Positions 43,812 to 52,217 of a stretch of 64,000 nt of DNA are shown piece by piece (the first letter of the stretch is position 1; the number at the start of each line of letters is the position of its first letter). The DNA is taken from the NCBI RefSeq assembly GCF_025558585.1, contig NZ_CP094723.1, positions 744,001-808,000 of the forward strand, read 5' to 3'. Position numbers and translations under genes: made by a program. This DNA comes from Staphylococcus sp. IVB6214. GTDB lineage: Bacteria; Bacillota; Bacilli; Staphylococcales; Staphylococcaceae. The notes below the pieces were generated by a model, which was given only the letters and a program-made list of their open reading frames with translations, was not told the origin of the DNA and did no database searches.

Positions 43812-44147
43812 CTATCTATCTCTTGATTTTCTTACCATATTGGCATACTCTCTAATTTTTGCTAGCTCTTCTTCTGTATAATCGCCATCTAAATGTGCAG
43901 CAAGAGTATCTTGTTGTGGTTGTTTCATTTCGGTACGACCACTCAGTTCGTCAAGACTAACGTTGAAAAAATGAGATAGGGCAGAAGCGTGTGCAACAGA
44001 AGGCGAGGTTAAACCTTTTTCCCATCTATCAATAGTCGCTTTTGAAAATACAACATCATATCTATTGTTAAGTTGCTTAGTTAATTCAACTAAAGATAAG
44101 TTCCTGCTTTGACGTAAAGATGCTAGGTTTTGACTAAAATCAGACAT
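43812..44147 (-). CDS. HTH (XRE) phage repressor, ImmA-dependent type
   Basis: 111 residues from ATG 44147 (AAGGAGCGGTG upstream); the frame is open further but without signals. HTH at about residues 8-60 (SLVELTKQL, SKATIDRWEKGLTSPS), then a short tail DYTEEELAKIREYANMVRK typical of repressors inactivated by ImmA rather than by RecA-driven self-cleavage. No peptidase domain. Represses the cro promoter by binding the TCTCAT..ATGAGA sites. Confidence 0.88.
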   Translation of the reverse strand: MSDFSQNLASLRQSRNLSLVELTKQLNNRYDVVFSKATIDRWEKGLTSPSVAHASALSHFFNVSLDELSGRTEMKQPQQDTLAAHLDGDYTEEELAKIREYANMVRKSRDR

Positions 44148-44172
44148 TTTCACCGCTCCTTGTTTGTATTTT

Positions 44173-44209
44173 ACAAACTTATTATATAAGTTTGTTCTCA
44201 TTTTTGCAA
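44173..44209 (-). promoter_or_regulatory. Leftward repressor promoter with inverted-repeat operator
   Basis: Minus strand: TTGCAA (44209-44204), 17 bases, TATAAT (44186-44181). A perfect inverted repeat, ACAAACTTAT and ATAAGTTTGT (44173-44195), covers the -10 box, so this promoter has an operator of a different sequence from that of the rightward promoter. Confidence 0.75.
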
Positions 44210-44250
44210 CGTATTTTACAAACTTTTTCTCAAAAACAAGAATAAAATTG

Positions 44251-44304
44251 TTGACATCTCATAAATGAGAATGTAGAATAAGTTTTGCAATCTCATAAAT
44301 GAGA
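44251..44304 (+). promoter_or_regulatory. Rightward early promoter with two repressor operators
   Basis: TTGACA (44251-44256), 17 bases, TAGAAT (44274-44279). The palindrome TCTCATAAATGAGA fills the spacer (44257-44270) and occurs again at 44291-44304. A third close copy, TCTCAAAAATGAGA, lies in the end of cro at 44530-44543. These are the expected CI/Cro operators. Confidence 0.85.
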
Positions 44305-44321
44305 CGCTAGGAGGTGCTTAA

Positions 44322-44561
44322 ATGAGTGAGAAACGTCACAAGAAATTGAGATTGCTGATTGAAGATAGAGGGTTAAAGCACCGTGAAGTAGCAGAAATGA
44401 TAGGTATGAAACCGTCTAAATTTAGCCAGAAAATTAACCGCAATAAAAGTGATTTCACATTACAAGAAGCAAGTATGATTTGCGATGCATTAAATGTTTC
44501 AATGGACGATTATTTTTTTGTGGATAATGTCTCAAAAATGAGAAATGAAATAAAAATTTAA
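44322..44561 (+). CDS. Cro-like HTH regulator
   Basis: 79 residues; a single HTH (LKHREVAEMIGMKPSKFSQKI). First gene of the rightward early operon, directly downstream of the operators, divergent from the repressor. Start ATG after GGAGGTGCTTAA. Expected to repress the lysogeny promoter during lytic growth. Confidence 0.85.
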   Translation: MSEKRHKKLRLLIEDRGLKHREVAEMIGMKPSKFSQKINRNKSDFTLQEASMICDALNVSMDDYFFVDNVSKMRNEIKI

Positions 44562-44575
44562 AGGAGATATAACCA

Positions 44576-45373
44576 ATGCAAGATTTACAAACTTTCAATT
44601 TTGAAGAGCTACCAGTAAGAAAGTTAGAAATTGAAGGAGAACAATTTTTCGTAGGTTCGGATGTGGCGAAGATTTTAGGATATTCAAATCCACAAAAAGC
44701 GATACGCGACCACATAGACAATGAAGATAAGCTGACTGAACGAGTTGTTCTATCAGGTCAGAATAGAAACGTAATAATTATTAACGAATCTGGGTTGTAC
44801 AGTTTAATATTTGACGCATCTAAGCAAAGTAAAAGTGAAGAGATTAAAGCTAAAGCTAAACGATTCAAACGATTTGTCACATCAGAAGTACTACCATCCA
44901 TTCGCAAACATGGTATCTACGCAACAGATAGTGTAATTGAGCAGACATTACAAAATCCAGATTACATTATCAACGTTCTTACAGAATATAAGAAAGAAAA
45001 AGAGACGCGAATGCTACTTCAACAACAAATTGGAGAACTGAAACCTAAAGCAGACTACTACGACCAAATCTTAAAAAATAAAAAGTTGATAACAATCAGC
45101 GCAATTGCTAAAGATTACGGAATGTCAGCACAAGCATTAAACAAAATACTTCATGATTTAAAAGTGCAATTTAAACAATCGGGTCAATGGCTACTATACG
45201 CAAGATATCATGACAAAGGTTACACACATTCAGAACCACAAGAGTATGTCAAAAAAGACGGTTCTAAATCTTTCAGATTGCATACTAAGTGGACACAGAA
45301 AGGTCGTATCTTTTTATATAACTTGTTAAAGGACAACAACATCCTACCGATGATAGAAAAACAACCAAATTAA
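44576..45373 (+). CDS. Phage antirepressor (BRO-N plus KilAC)
   Basis: 265 residues. N-terminal BRO domain (FFVGSDVAKILGYSNPQKAI, SGLYSLIF, RFVTSEVLPSIRKHG), helical linker, and C-terminal KilAC/ANT DNA-binding domain (TISAIAKDYGMSAQALNKIL, WTQKGRIFLYNLL). Commonly directly after cro in staphylococcal phages; antagonises the repressor. AAGGAGATATAACC ribosome site. Confidence 0.9.
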   Translation: MQDLQTFNFEELPVRKLEIEGEQFFVGSDVAKILGYSNPQKAIRDHIDNEDKLTERVVLSGQNRNVIIINESGLYSLIFDASKQSKSEEIKAKAKRFKRFVTSEVLPSIRKHGIYATDSVIEQTLQNPDYIINVLTEYKKEKETRMLLQQQIGELKPKADYYDQILKNKKLITISAIAKDYGMSAQALNKILHDLKVQFKQSGQWLLYARYHDKGYTHSEPQEYVKKDGSKSFRLHTKWTQKGRIFLYNLLKDNNILPMIEKQPN

Positions 45374-45384
45374 GGAGGAGAACA

Positions 45385-45627
45385 ATGCAAGAAAACCAAG
45401 AATATATGAATGATGCTGAATGGAGAATTTACGGTCTGAAATCTGATTATGAAAAAGCAATTAAAGCGGCAAGAAAAGAAAATACACCGAGAACATTTGA
45501 AATACATGACAAAATTTTAAACGAACTAAAAAAAGAAGAACTTACGTATAGAGAAGCATACGCAGCCCTTCAATTAGTTCATATTACTTTGAAGCATGAG
45601 TCAGAGTTTGTAAATCTTCATCAGTAG
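45385..45627 (+). CDS. Small early protein
   Basis: 80 residues, mostly helical and charged; no motif recognised. AAGGAGGAG upstream and a 12-base gap after the antirepressor put it in the early operon. Its last 44 bases overlap, tail to tail, the minus-strand gene at 45584. Confidence 0.6.
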   Translation: MQENQEYMNDAEWRIYGLKSDYEKAIKAARKENTPRTFEIHDKILNELKKEELTYREAYAALQLVHITLKHESEFVNLHQ

Positions 45628-46087
45628 CCAATGTGACGAATTGTACTCTTGAAGATTCACCAAATTCTACAAACGGAAAATACTCTCCTGTTTTTAGATT
45701 TTTAACGTTGAAAGCGAAATTACCCAATTGTGGTGAGCCAATGTCAAACTTTTTGATGTAAAACTTTAACAGTCTATATGTGTCAAAAGAATCTTTTGTT
45801 TCTAAATATCGAGCTATTTTCTTTAAAGGCGCCTCAACACCTTCTGAATTGTCACCAATACGTAATTTGCGATAGGAAATTGCAGACATTAAAGGTATTG
45901 TCTCTTCTTCATCCTCATAGGATTTAATGCTATTAAAAATAGCATTTTCTCTAGAAGAACCTTTGATGAAGTTGGCAGTAAACAGCTCTTTGTTTAACTC
46001 GAAAACGATACTCAATTTTTCCGTTTCAGGATTTTTATCCGCTGTTTGAATTAAAAAATCTAAAGATTGTAAGAATTTTATATCCAT
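45584..46087 (-). CDS. Minus-strand cargo gene A, unknown function
   Basis: 167 residues, soluble; MDIKFLQSLDFLIQTADKN at the start, no recognised domain. Ribosome site AAGGAGGTGATAAAGT is excellent. The minus-strand promoter GTGTATAAT lies just upstream in the spacer to the next plus-strand gene. Opposed to the early operon, so it is likely expressed from the lysogen, a pattern typical of superinfection-immunity or host-fitness genes. Confidence 0.65.
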   Translation of the reverse strand: MDIKFLQSLDFLIQTADKNPETEKLSIVFELNKELFTANFIKGSSRENAIFNSIKSYEDEEETIPLMSAISYRKLRIGDNSEGVEAPLKKIARYLETKDSFDTYRLLKFYIKKFDIGSPQLGNFAFNVKNLKTGEYFPFVEFGESSRVQFVTLATDEDLQTLTHASK

Positions 46088-46143
46088 ACTTTATCACCTC
46101 CTTAGGTTGATAACTAAATTATACACGAAAGGAGCATTTAACA

Positions 46144-46428
46144 ATGCAACGAATTACATTAGCCAAAGAAGAACTAGAGTTATTAAATTCAGTACAAAAA
46201 GCTCATCTTAATCAGTTAAATTGTTTAATAGACAATGTACTTAACGAAGTTATTTCAAGAAGCAAAACGCTCAAAGAAGCGAAAGAAAAGTTAAAAGAAC
46301 TTCGAGTACATTCAGGTATGATTAGAGACAAAATTCCGCTTATCGCTATTTACAAAGAAGCAGAAGAAATACTTGAGAAAAAAATTGATGCCACCCCAAT
46401 TCAAGAGTGGCACAGAGGAGAGTTATAG
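46144..46428 (+). CDS. Small helical early protein
   Basis: 94 residues, almost entirely helical with heptad-like leucines (LAKEELELLNSVQKAHLNQL). No known domain. GAAAGGAGCATTTAAC upstream. Confidence 0.6.
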   Translation: MQRITLAKEELELLNSVQKAHLNQLNCLIDNVLNEVISRSKTLKEAKEKLKELRVHSGMIRDKIPLIAIYKEAEEILEKKIDATPIQEWHRGEL

Positions 46429-46566
46429 ATGTTCAAGTTTTTAAATGATGTAAAAACTTCTTTAGAAAACCACCCTTGGGGTTGGAAAGAGCACTTACCT
46501 TATTTATTGATGTTATCTCTGTCACTAATTGGTTTGATTCTCGGAATTCTCTCAATGATTCTATAA
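46429..46566 (+). CDS. Possible small membrane protein
   Basis: 45 codons, MFKFLNDVKTSLENHPWGW then a membrane segment (LLMLSLSLIGLILGILSMIL). GAGGAGAG eight bases upstream; starts directly after the preceding stop. It overlaps, antisense, the last 134 bases of the minus-strand gene at 46433. Confidence 0.45.
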   Translation: MFKFLNDVKTSLENHPWGWKEHLPYLLMLSLSLIGLILGILSMIL

Positions 46567-46972
46567 CAACAGGTTTTGTGTAAGTACCTTTATTGGTTAT
46601 GACTCTAATAGTTACATCCCATTGCCATATCACGGAATATTCATCAAGTAAAAACTTACATTCTAAGCTTTCGTAAGGACCTAAAGTAAATGGCATTGAA
46701 TAGTTTTTATTTTCATAAGGAACAATTTTAAAAGTTTTCCGCTCTCCAATTGTGTTTTCAATATCAAATTCAACATCGATTATGGAAATCGGGAATTTTG
46801 TGAAGTTGACAAAAGTCATATCGTTATAACTAGATTTATCAGCTTGAAGATATGTAGAGCTTCTAGTAGGCACGACTTCGATGTTAAGTGTGTCCTTCAT
46901 ATAATCCAAATAGTATTTCAGAGCAGTTAACACAAAGCTGAAAATAGATACACAAATTGCAATTACACCCAT
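46433..46972 (-). CDS. Minus-strand cargo gene B, membrane-anchored protein
   Basis: 179 residues. N-terminal membrane anchor (MGVIAICVSIFSFVLTALKY) followed by a beta-rich soluble domain, probably immunoglobulin-like (FVNFTKFPISIIDVEFDIEN). AAGGAGGTGAATAGCT ribosome site and a TGCTATACT extended -10 in the spacer. Function unknown; location and orientation suggest a lysogeny-expressed immunity factor. Confidence 0.65.
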   Translation of the reverse strand: MGVIAICVSIFSFVLTALKYYLDYMKDTLNIEVVPTRSSTYLQADKSSYNDMTFVNFTKFPISIIDVEFDIENTIGERKTFKIVPYENKNYSMPFTLGPYESLECKFLLDEYSVIWQWDVTIRVITNKGTYTKPVVIESLREFRESNQLVTEITSINKVSALSNPKGGFLKKFLHHLKT

Positions 46973-47059
46973 AGCTATTCACCTCCTTAACAGGAGTATA
47001 GCAGAAAAATTTATTAACAAAACCCACAATCGAACAACCAACTTAAAGGAGGACGAACA

Positions 47060-47257
47060 ATGCAAGAAGAAAATAAAAAAGTCATCTATTACTACTATGA
47101 TAAAGCAGGAAATAGACGACCAATTGACATTCAAATTAATGACGGTCATGGATTGATGACTCAAAACCATTTCATTGAACATATTCTAAAAAACAATCCT
47201 AATTTAGATAACAACTTATATGCGTTAGTTGATGGTTATGAGTTTAAGTTAAGTTAA
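47060..47257 (+). CDS. Small early protein
   Basis: 65 residues, hydrophilic (KKVIYYYYDKAGNRRPIDI); no motif. AAAGGAGGACGAAC upstream. Its end overlaps the tail of the minus-strand DUF2513 gene by 14 bases. Confidence 0.6.
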   Translation: MQEENKKVIYYYYDKAGNRRPIDIQINDGHGLMTQNHFIEHILKNNPNLDNNLYALVDGYEFKLS

Positions 47258-47624
47258 ATTTTTGCGAAAGGTATTGAACAGCTAGTTTACTCATCAGGGT
47301 CAATGACACACTAGAGGTTTTACTTGCAACTCTTTTAACTTCTTTCCAAGTATTATTGTCTCGGATATTGTCTAAGAACTCATGACCTTCCCAAGTCATG
47401 TCATTGATTAAAAAACTTTCAACAGAACCGGACTCCCAAAGCAACTGAACATTAATGTATTCAGCCTCTTTTAGTTTTAAAAGCGTGTACATGACGGTAT
47501 CAAAACCATATTTTTCAAAGACAATATTATCTTTGAAATTATGTTCGGTAAGTGGTTCTCCAAGTTTTTTATTAGACTCAATTTCTAACAATAATAACCT
47601 TACACAATCATGATTTAATTTCAT
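47244..47624 (-). CDS. Minus-strand cargo gene C, DUF2513 protein
   Basis: 126 residues. MKLNHDCVRLLLLEIESN at the start and MTWEGHEFLDNIRDNNTW in the second half are the DUF2513 signatures; the fold is probably a winged helix. Common in phages and plasmids; function unknown. AAGGAGGTGAATTAAT ribosome site and TGCTATAAT extended -10 give a very short mRNA leader. Confidence 0.8.
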   Translation of the reverse strand: MKLNHDCVRLLLLEIESNKKLGEPLTEHNFKDNIVFEKYGFDTVMYTLLKLKEAEYINVQLLWESGSVESFLINDMTWEGHEFLDNIRDNNTWKEVKRVASKTSSVSLTLMSKLAVQYLSQKFNLT

Positions 47625-47674
47625 ATTAATTCACCTCCTTAAAGGTGATTATAGCAGAAAGGAGCATACAAAAT

Positions 47675-47983
47675 ATGCAAGGACAAAATACAGGTAAATT
47701 TGAAGGATCACATTTAAAGTTTAGCATTCCATCAGAAACGAATTACGAAGATGACGCTATGGCATTACTCTCTAAAGCGGCCAAGTCTTTAAAGAGCCAG
47801 ATTAAAGATTTTAAGGAGGACTTATCCATGAATGAATTACAAAAAGCAAAAGAAGAAACAGTAATCTCATTATTGGAAAAGGTACAACAAACTGATGATG
47901 CTGAGGCGATTTTAGATTTGACCCGAGCAATTGAAGTAATTCTTGAGATTAAAATACCTAGCAGTTGCTGTAACAACCACTAG
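47675..47983 (+). CDS. Small early protein with internal ribosome site
   Basis: 102 residues from ATG 47675 (GAAAGGAGCATACAAAAT). A second strong site, AAGGAGGACTTATCC, precedes an in-frame ATG at 47828, which would give a 51-residue product MNELQKAKEETVISLLEKV with a CC near the end. Two nested products, or a fusion of two old genes, are both possible. No domain recognised. Confidence 0.55.
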   Translation: MQGQNTGKFEGSHLKFSIPSETNYEDDAMALLSKAAKSLKSQIKDFKEDLSMNELQKAKEETVISLLEKVQQTDDAEAILDLTRAIEVILEIKIPSSCCNNH

Positions 47984-48033
47984 GTGTAAAAGTTACTTGA
48001 CTTTAATTAAATATTAAAAGGAGGAAACGCACA

Positions 48034-48282
48034 ATGAACATTCAAGAAGCAACAAAATTAGCGATGGAGAAAGGTAAAGCTATTTATAGAAGAGACATGA
48101 GAGAAAAGGGGTTAAGAGGGGAGCTATTACCTACAAACGATGTACATCACGGAATGTTGTACACCGTTCCAGAAAAAAAGACTTACGCGCAGAGGTGGCA
48201 ACCTTCAGCAGATGACTTAACGGCTAACGATTGGGAAGTTACCGGTCTAGGCAAAGACATGGATTACATGAAGGACTTTTAG
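48034..48282 (+). CDS. DUF2829/Tad2-like protein (possible anti-Thoeris)
   Basis: 82 residues. MNIQEATKLAMEKGKAIYR at the start and RWQPSADDLTANDWEV near the end are the DUF2829 signature. The phage family member Tad2 binds the cyclic ADP-ribose-type signal of Thoeris defence and blocks it. Small size and motif order fit; whether this copy sequesters a signal is not shown by sequence. Good AAGGAGGAAACGCAC site. Confidence 0.72.
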   Translation: MNIQEATKLAMEKGKAIYRRDMREKGLRGELLPTNDVHHGMLYTVPEKKTYAQRWQPSADDLTANDWEVTGLGKDMDYMKDF

Positions 48283-48297
48283 AAAGAAGGTGTTTGA

Positions 48298-48621
48298 ATG
48301 ACACAAACTATACAAGTTTCAGTTTCAATCCCTGAATCTCACGTTTTAATAGAAAAATCGGAATATCTCGAGTTATTAGAGATGACGTTAAATCCAGTTT
48401 GGAATATGAACGATTTGAAAAAGAAATTAAAGATGTCTTCTGATGACACAATAAAAAATAAACTCTTATACAATCCAAAATTTGAAAAGCAACTTAAAAA
48501 ATTAGGGATTGCGCATTATCCTGACGACAGTTTTAATCGGTGGCGTTTTAATGCTAGGAAGATGAGTCGATTTATAGATGACAACTTTTCGGAAATCATC
48601 AAATCAAAAGGAGGTGGTTAA
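48298..48621 (+). CDS. DUF771 protein
   Basis: 107 residues. Starts with the DUF771 beta-strand (QVSVSIPESHVLIEKSEY) and has WNMNDLKKKLKMSSDDTI, a putative DNA-binding helix pair, as in phage excisionase-like proteins. Common early gene in staphylococcal phages. AAGAAGGTGTTTGA upstream. Confidence 0.75.
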   Translation: MTQTIQVSVSIPESHVLIEKSEYLELLEMTLNPVWNMNDLKKKLKMSSDDTIKNKLLYNPKFEKQLKKLGIAHYPDDSFNRWRFNARKMSRFIDDNFSEIIKSKGGG

Positions 48622-48622
48622 C

Positions 48623-48802
48623 ATGAGACAAGAATTAGTTGCGTACGCAATGGTTGTAGCAGTAAGCGCCATATTATCGACCATATTAATATTCGGCGGA
48701 GCGTATTTTACCACACTGATAGCATCAGTACTAATCAGTAGTGCAGTGACTTATCACGGCACACATTACATGTTAAATGCAATAAAAAAGACTGAATGCT
48801 AA
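48623..48802 (+). CDS. Small membrane protein (DUF1270-like position)
   Basis: 59 residues with two membrane helices (YAMVVAVSAILSTILIFGG; TTLIASVLISSAVTYHG). AAAGGAGGTGGTTAAC upstream, starting one base after the DUF771 stop. Similar small membrane proteins occur here in many staphylococcal phages. Confidence 0.7.
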   Translation: MRQELVAYAMVVAVSAILSTILIFGGAYFTTLIASVLISSAVTYHGTHYMLNAIKKTEC

Positions 48803-48824
48803 CGGCAATTAGCAAACAGTCAAG

Positions 48825-48855
48825 GGTTGAAATGTTGGAAATAGTTTCAACCCTA
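48825..48855 (+). terminator. Hairpin before the DUF1108 gene
   Basis: AGGGTTGAAA and TTTCAACCCT pair around an eleven- to twelve-base loop; weak T content follows, so it may be a processing or regulatory hairpin. Confidence 0.45.
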
Positions 48856-48883
48856 ATTATAACAAATTAGGAGAGATGTACAA

Positions 48884-49162
48884 ATGATTTTTAAAGAAGG
48901 GCAGAAATATGCATCAACTTTTGAAGTTGATGGGTTCAAATTTAAAAAAGAAGTAACGAGATGTCAGTATGAAGTGTCCGTAAAAATTAAAACTTTAGAT
49001 GGTCAACTTGTTGATGAGATGACGGTTTTAGACATTTATTTTATTGAGCAAGTAGACGAACTATTGAGTCAGTCAATTTATAACTATATTGAACGCAATG
49101 CCGATGAATTGGATAAAATCATGGCTTATTACACGAAAGGAGTGGGTAGTTTTGGAAATTAA
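48884..49162 (+). CDS. DUF1108 protein
   Basis: 92 residues matching the staphylococcal phage DUF1108 pattern (KYASTFEVDGFKFKKEV, IYNYIERNADELDKIM). Function unknown. Overlaps the ATPase gene by eleven bases, counting from the TTG at 49152. Confidence 0.75.
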   Translation: MIFKEGQKYASTFEVDGFKFKKEVTRCQYEVSVKIKTLDGQLVDEMTVLDIYFIEQVDELLSQSIYNYIERNADELDKIMAYYTKGVGSFGN

Positions 49163-51098
49163 ATTGAATAAGTTGAGAATTGAGAACTTTGCTGGTACTG
49201 AACAAGAGATATTCGAATTTAATGGCCAAAATGCGAAAATTTACGGAGCTAATGCCAGTGGTAAAACAACTACTGCTACGGCATTGCAGTGGCTCTTGTT
49301 CGATAAAAATCTTGAAGGGAAATCGCTTAATCCAGTTCCTGTAGATTCGGAAAATCAAGAGCAATACGAACTTGTTCCAACAGTAGAAGCGGTATTTGAA
49401 GTTGATGGTAAGGCGCTGACTTTGAAAAAAGAGAGTCATGCCAAGTACACAACTAATCAGAAGACAAACCGTAAAGAATACAACCGAAGTCGTACTAAAA
49501 AACAATTCATCAACGAAGAATCGGTAAAAGTTACAGATTTCAAAGCCTATATTGAAAATCTGGTCGATGAAGATGTGTTCAAACTCATCACTAATCCGTC
49601 TACTTTCAATAAATTAGATTGGAAGAAGCGACGTGAAATTCTGTTTGACATCGCTGACCCAATTTCTGATGACGATATTATCAATAGTAGCGATGAATTA
49701 AAAGGTTTAAAAGATTTGTTGGTTGATCACGATATTGAGGCAAAAAAGAAGATTGTCGGGGATAAAATCAAGCAAATAAACAAAGAAATCAAGGATATTC
49801 CCACACGTATAAATCAAGAAGTTTTAGGGCTACAAGAAGTTGAGCCAATCAACCAAGAAGAATTAGATAGGGTTGAAAATGAAATTGAGTCGTTAAAAGC
49901 ACAGAAAATTGAATTACAAAATGGCGGTAAAGAGATTGAGCTCAAAAACAAATTGGCTGATAAGAAAGGCGAATTGGAGCGTCTGAAAGCAAATCATGAC
50001 GCTGAAACAGATAACAAGATACACAGTTTAACAAATGAGTTCAACGCTGAACAAAGTACAGTATTGAACTACACATCCAAAATTCGTGTTAAACAACAAG
50101 AAGTTGAACACGAAGAGAAAAGACGCAAAGTATTGCTGGCTGATTATAAGTCAGTTGATGCTAATTACAACGAACTAAAAGAAAAGCAGTTCGAGTATAC
50201 ACAAAGTGATACTTGTGTATGTTGCGGTCAGAAGTTACCAGATGACGAAATTGAGTCCATGAAACAACGTGCTTTAGAAAAATTCAATAAAGACAAATCA
50301 ATTGAACTTGAGACGCTAGCAAAACGTAGATCTTCGATGTTGGAAGACGGCAAAAAAATCAAGCCTATTATTGAAGATATAAACAAAGAAATCAATAAGT
50401 ATCAAAAGCTTGTTGAAGATGCAAATAATAAGTCCGAAAAACTTCAACGTCAAATCGACCAGTTAAAAGCTGATAAGACTGACGTTACAGCAACTGACTT
50501 ATATAAATCGATTGAATCAGAAATTGGCAAAATCGAAACAGAACGCCAAAACATTACAGCATCTATCCAAGAAAGCTTAGACGATATTGATAATAAAATT
50601 TTAGGTCTACAAAAGCAAAAAGGGTCGTACGACGAACAGTTGATGCTTATTAAGTCAAATGAACGAGCGCAAGAACGTATTGAGCAACTTCGAAATAAAG
50701 AGGACGAGTTGCTTAATGAGAAAGAGACATTGTCTTATCAGCTTTATCAGTTGAATTTGTTCACTCAATTGAAAATTAAAGCGTTGGAAGGCAACGTCAA
50801 TGACAAGTTCGAAATGGCTAGCTTTAAATTGTTCAACCAGTTGGTTAACGGAGAGCATGAAGAAACGTGTGTTGTGACGTATGACGGCGTTGAATATGGT
50901 TCTGGGTTAAACAATGCAGCACGTATCAATGTTGGTTTAGACATTATTAACACACTGTCTAAACACTACAACGTAACAGCACCAATCTTCATAGATAATG
51001 CAGAATCGGTAACTGATGTGATTGAAACAGAAGCGCAACAAATCCAGTTGATCGTTTCAGAAAATCATAAAAATTTGATGATGACGCATGAGTCTTAG
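49152..51098 (+). CDS. SbcC/RecF-like AAA ATPase
   Basis: 648 residues from TTG 49152 after GAAAGGAGTGGG; a longer frame exists but MEIKLNKLRIENFAG is the natural start. N-terminal ATP-binding lobe with Walker A GANASGKTT, two long coiled-coil arms separated by a zinc hook CVCCG near residue 356, and a C-terminal lobe (NNAARINVGLDIINTL, signature and Walker B-type IFIDNAES). An SbcC-like phage recombination ATPase, next to RecT. No SbcD nuclease gene is beside it. Confidence 0.88.
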   Translation: MEIKLNKLRIENFAGTEQEIFEFNGQNAKIYGANASGKTTTATALQWLLFDKNLEGKSLNPVPVDSENQEQYELVPTVEAVFEVDGKALTLKKESHAKYTTNQKTNRKEYNRSRTKKQFINEESVKVTDFKAYIENLVDEDVFKLITNPSTFNKLDWKKRREILFDIADPISDDDIINSSDELKGLKDLLVDHDIEAKKKIVGDKIKQINKEIKDIPTRINQEVLGLQEVEPINQEELDRVENEIESLKAQKIELQNGGKEIELKNKLADKKGELERLKANHDAETDNKIHSLTNEFNAEQSTVLNYTSKIRVKQQEVEHEEKRRKVLLADYKSVDANYNELKEKQFEYTQSDTCVCCGQKLPDDEIESMKQRALEKFNKDKSIELETLAKRRSSMLEDGKKIKPIIEDINKEINKYQKLVEDANNKSEKLQRQIDQLKADKTDVTATDLYKSIESEIGKIETERQNITASIQESLDDIDNKILGLQKQKGSYDEQLMLIKSNERAQERIEQLRNKEDELLNEKETLSYQLYQLNLFTQLKIKALEGNVNDKFEMASFKLFNQLVNGEHEETCVVTYDGVEYGSGLNNAARINVGLDIINTLSKHYNVTAPIFIDNAESVTDVIETEAQQIQLIVSENHKNLMMTHES

Positions 51099-51291
51099 CA
51101 AAACAATTGGCGCTAATATCAAAGCGAATAGATGTCACAAAAAATGGACGCAAAAAGAGTTGGCGCAAAGAGTTAATACAACTCGCCAACATCTGGGCTG
51201 TATCGAAAGAGGTCAGAAAGAGGTATCTATCGCAATGCTTGAGCGTATTGCAAACAAGTTAGAGATAGAAGCATACAAATTATTGAAATAA
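51088..51291 (+). CDS. Small XRE-family HTH protein
   Basis: 67 residues, a lone helix-turn-helix (WTQKELAQRVNTTRQHLGCIERGQKEVS). ATG overlaps the ATPase end by eleven bases. It sits between ATPase and recT, an unusual spot for a regulator; it may tune the recombination genes. Confidence 0.75.
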   Translation: MSLSKTIGANIKANRCHKKWTQKELAQRVNTTRQHLGCIERGQKEVSIAMLERIANKLEIEAYKLLK

Positions 51292-51305
51292 CGGAGGAAT
51301 TAGGG

Positions 51306-52217
51306 ATGACAAGTAACCAATTACAAAAGGTCGAACAACAATTATTAGAAGAGAAAAACGTCAGTGACAACGTTCTGAACAAAGTGAAAGTACTGGAAGC
51401 GCAAGGGAATTTAGAGTTACCTAATGATTATTCGCCAAGTAACGCTATGAAACAAGCATGGCTACAAATCAGTCAAGATAATAAACTAATGGCTTGTAAT
51501 GATACTAGCAAAGCTAATGCATTATTAGACATGGTAACACAAGGGTTAAACCCAGCCAAAAAACAGTGTTACTTCATTCCATATGGTAATAAAATGCAAC
51601 TTCAACGTAGTTATCACGGGAATATCATGATGTTAAAACGTGATGCTGGAGCAAAAGATGTTGTGGCACAAGTTATTTATGAAGGTGATTCATTCAAGCA
51701 AGAATTAGACAGTGTTGGTCGCGTTAAATCGATTAAACACGAACAAGATTTTTTCAATATCAGTAAAGATAAAATCATTGGTGCATACTGCACAATTGTT
51801 TTTGATGACAATCGTGAAAACTATATTGAAATAATGACTATCGACCAAATTAAACAAGCATGGTTGCAATCATCAATGATCAAAGACGAAACGGCATTAG
51901 AACGTTCAAAAACACATAACAACTTTAAAGAAGAGATGGCCAAGAAGACTGTGATTAATCGTGCAGCTAAACGTTATATCAATTCATCAACTGATGAGGG
52001 ATTACTACAATTTGCCAAAGAATCTGAACAACGTCAACGAAAAGAAGTATTTGATGCAGAAGTTCAAGAAAATGCAAATCAAGAGATATTAGACTTCCAA
52101 GATTCTGACGTAGAAGATGCGCATTTTGAAGAGGTCAAAGAAGTAGATAACTTTGTCGAAGTTCAACAAGAGCCTGTACAAACACAACAAACAGAAAGTG
52201 AAGAAGAACCATTTTAA
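51306..52217 (+). CDS. recT: RecT single-strand annealing protein
   Basis: 303 residues. The RecT core is clear (NAMKQAWLQISQDNKLMACN, LDMVTQGLNPAKKQCYFIPYG, LQRSYHGNIMMLKRDAGAKD), followed by a very acidic, Gln-rich tail ending in EEEPF, which may bind SSB-like partners. Anneals single strands during phage recombination. ACGGAGGAATTAGGG upstream. Confidence 0.94.
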   Translation: MTSNQLQKVEQQLLEEKNVSDNVLNKVKVLEAQGNLELPNDYSPSNAMKQAWLQISQDNKLMACNDTSKANALLDMVTQGLNPAKKQCYFIPYGNKMQLQRSYHGNIMMLKRDAGAKDVVAQVIYEGDSFKQELDSVGRVKSIKHEQDFFNISKDKIIGAYCTIVFDDNRENYIEIMTIDQIKQAWLQSSMIKDETALERSKTHNNFKEEMAKKTVINRAAKRYINSSTDEGLLQFAKESEQRQRKEVFDAEVQENANQEILDFQDSDVEDAHFEEVKEVDNFVEVQQEPVQTQQTESEEEPF

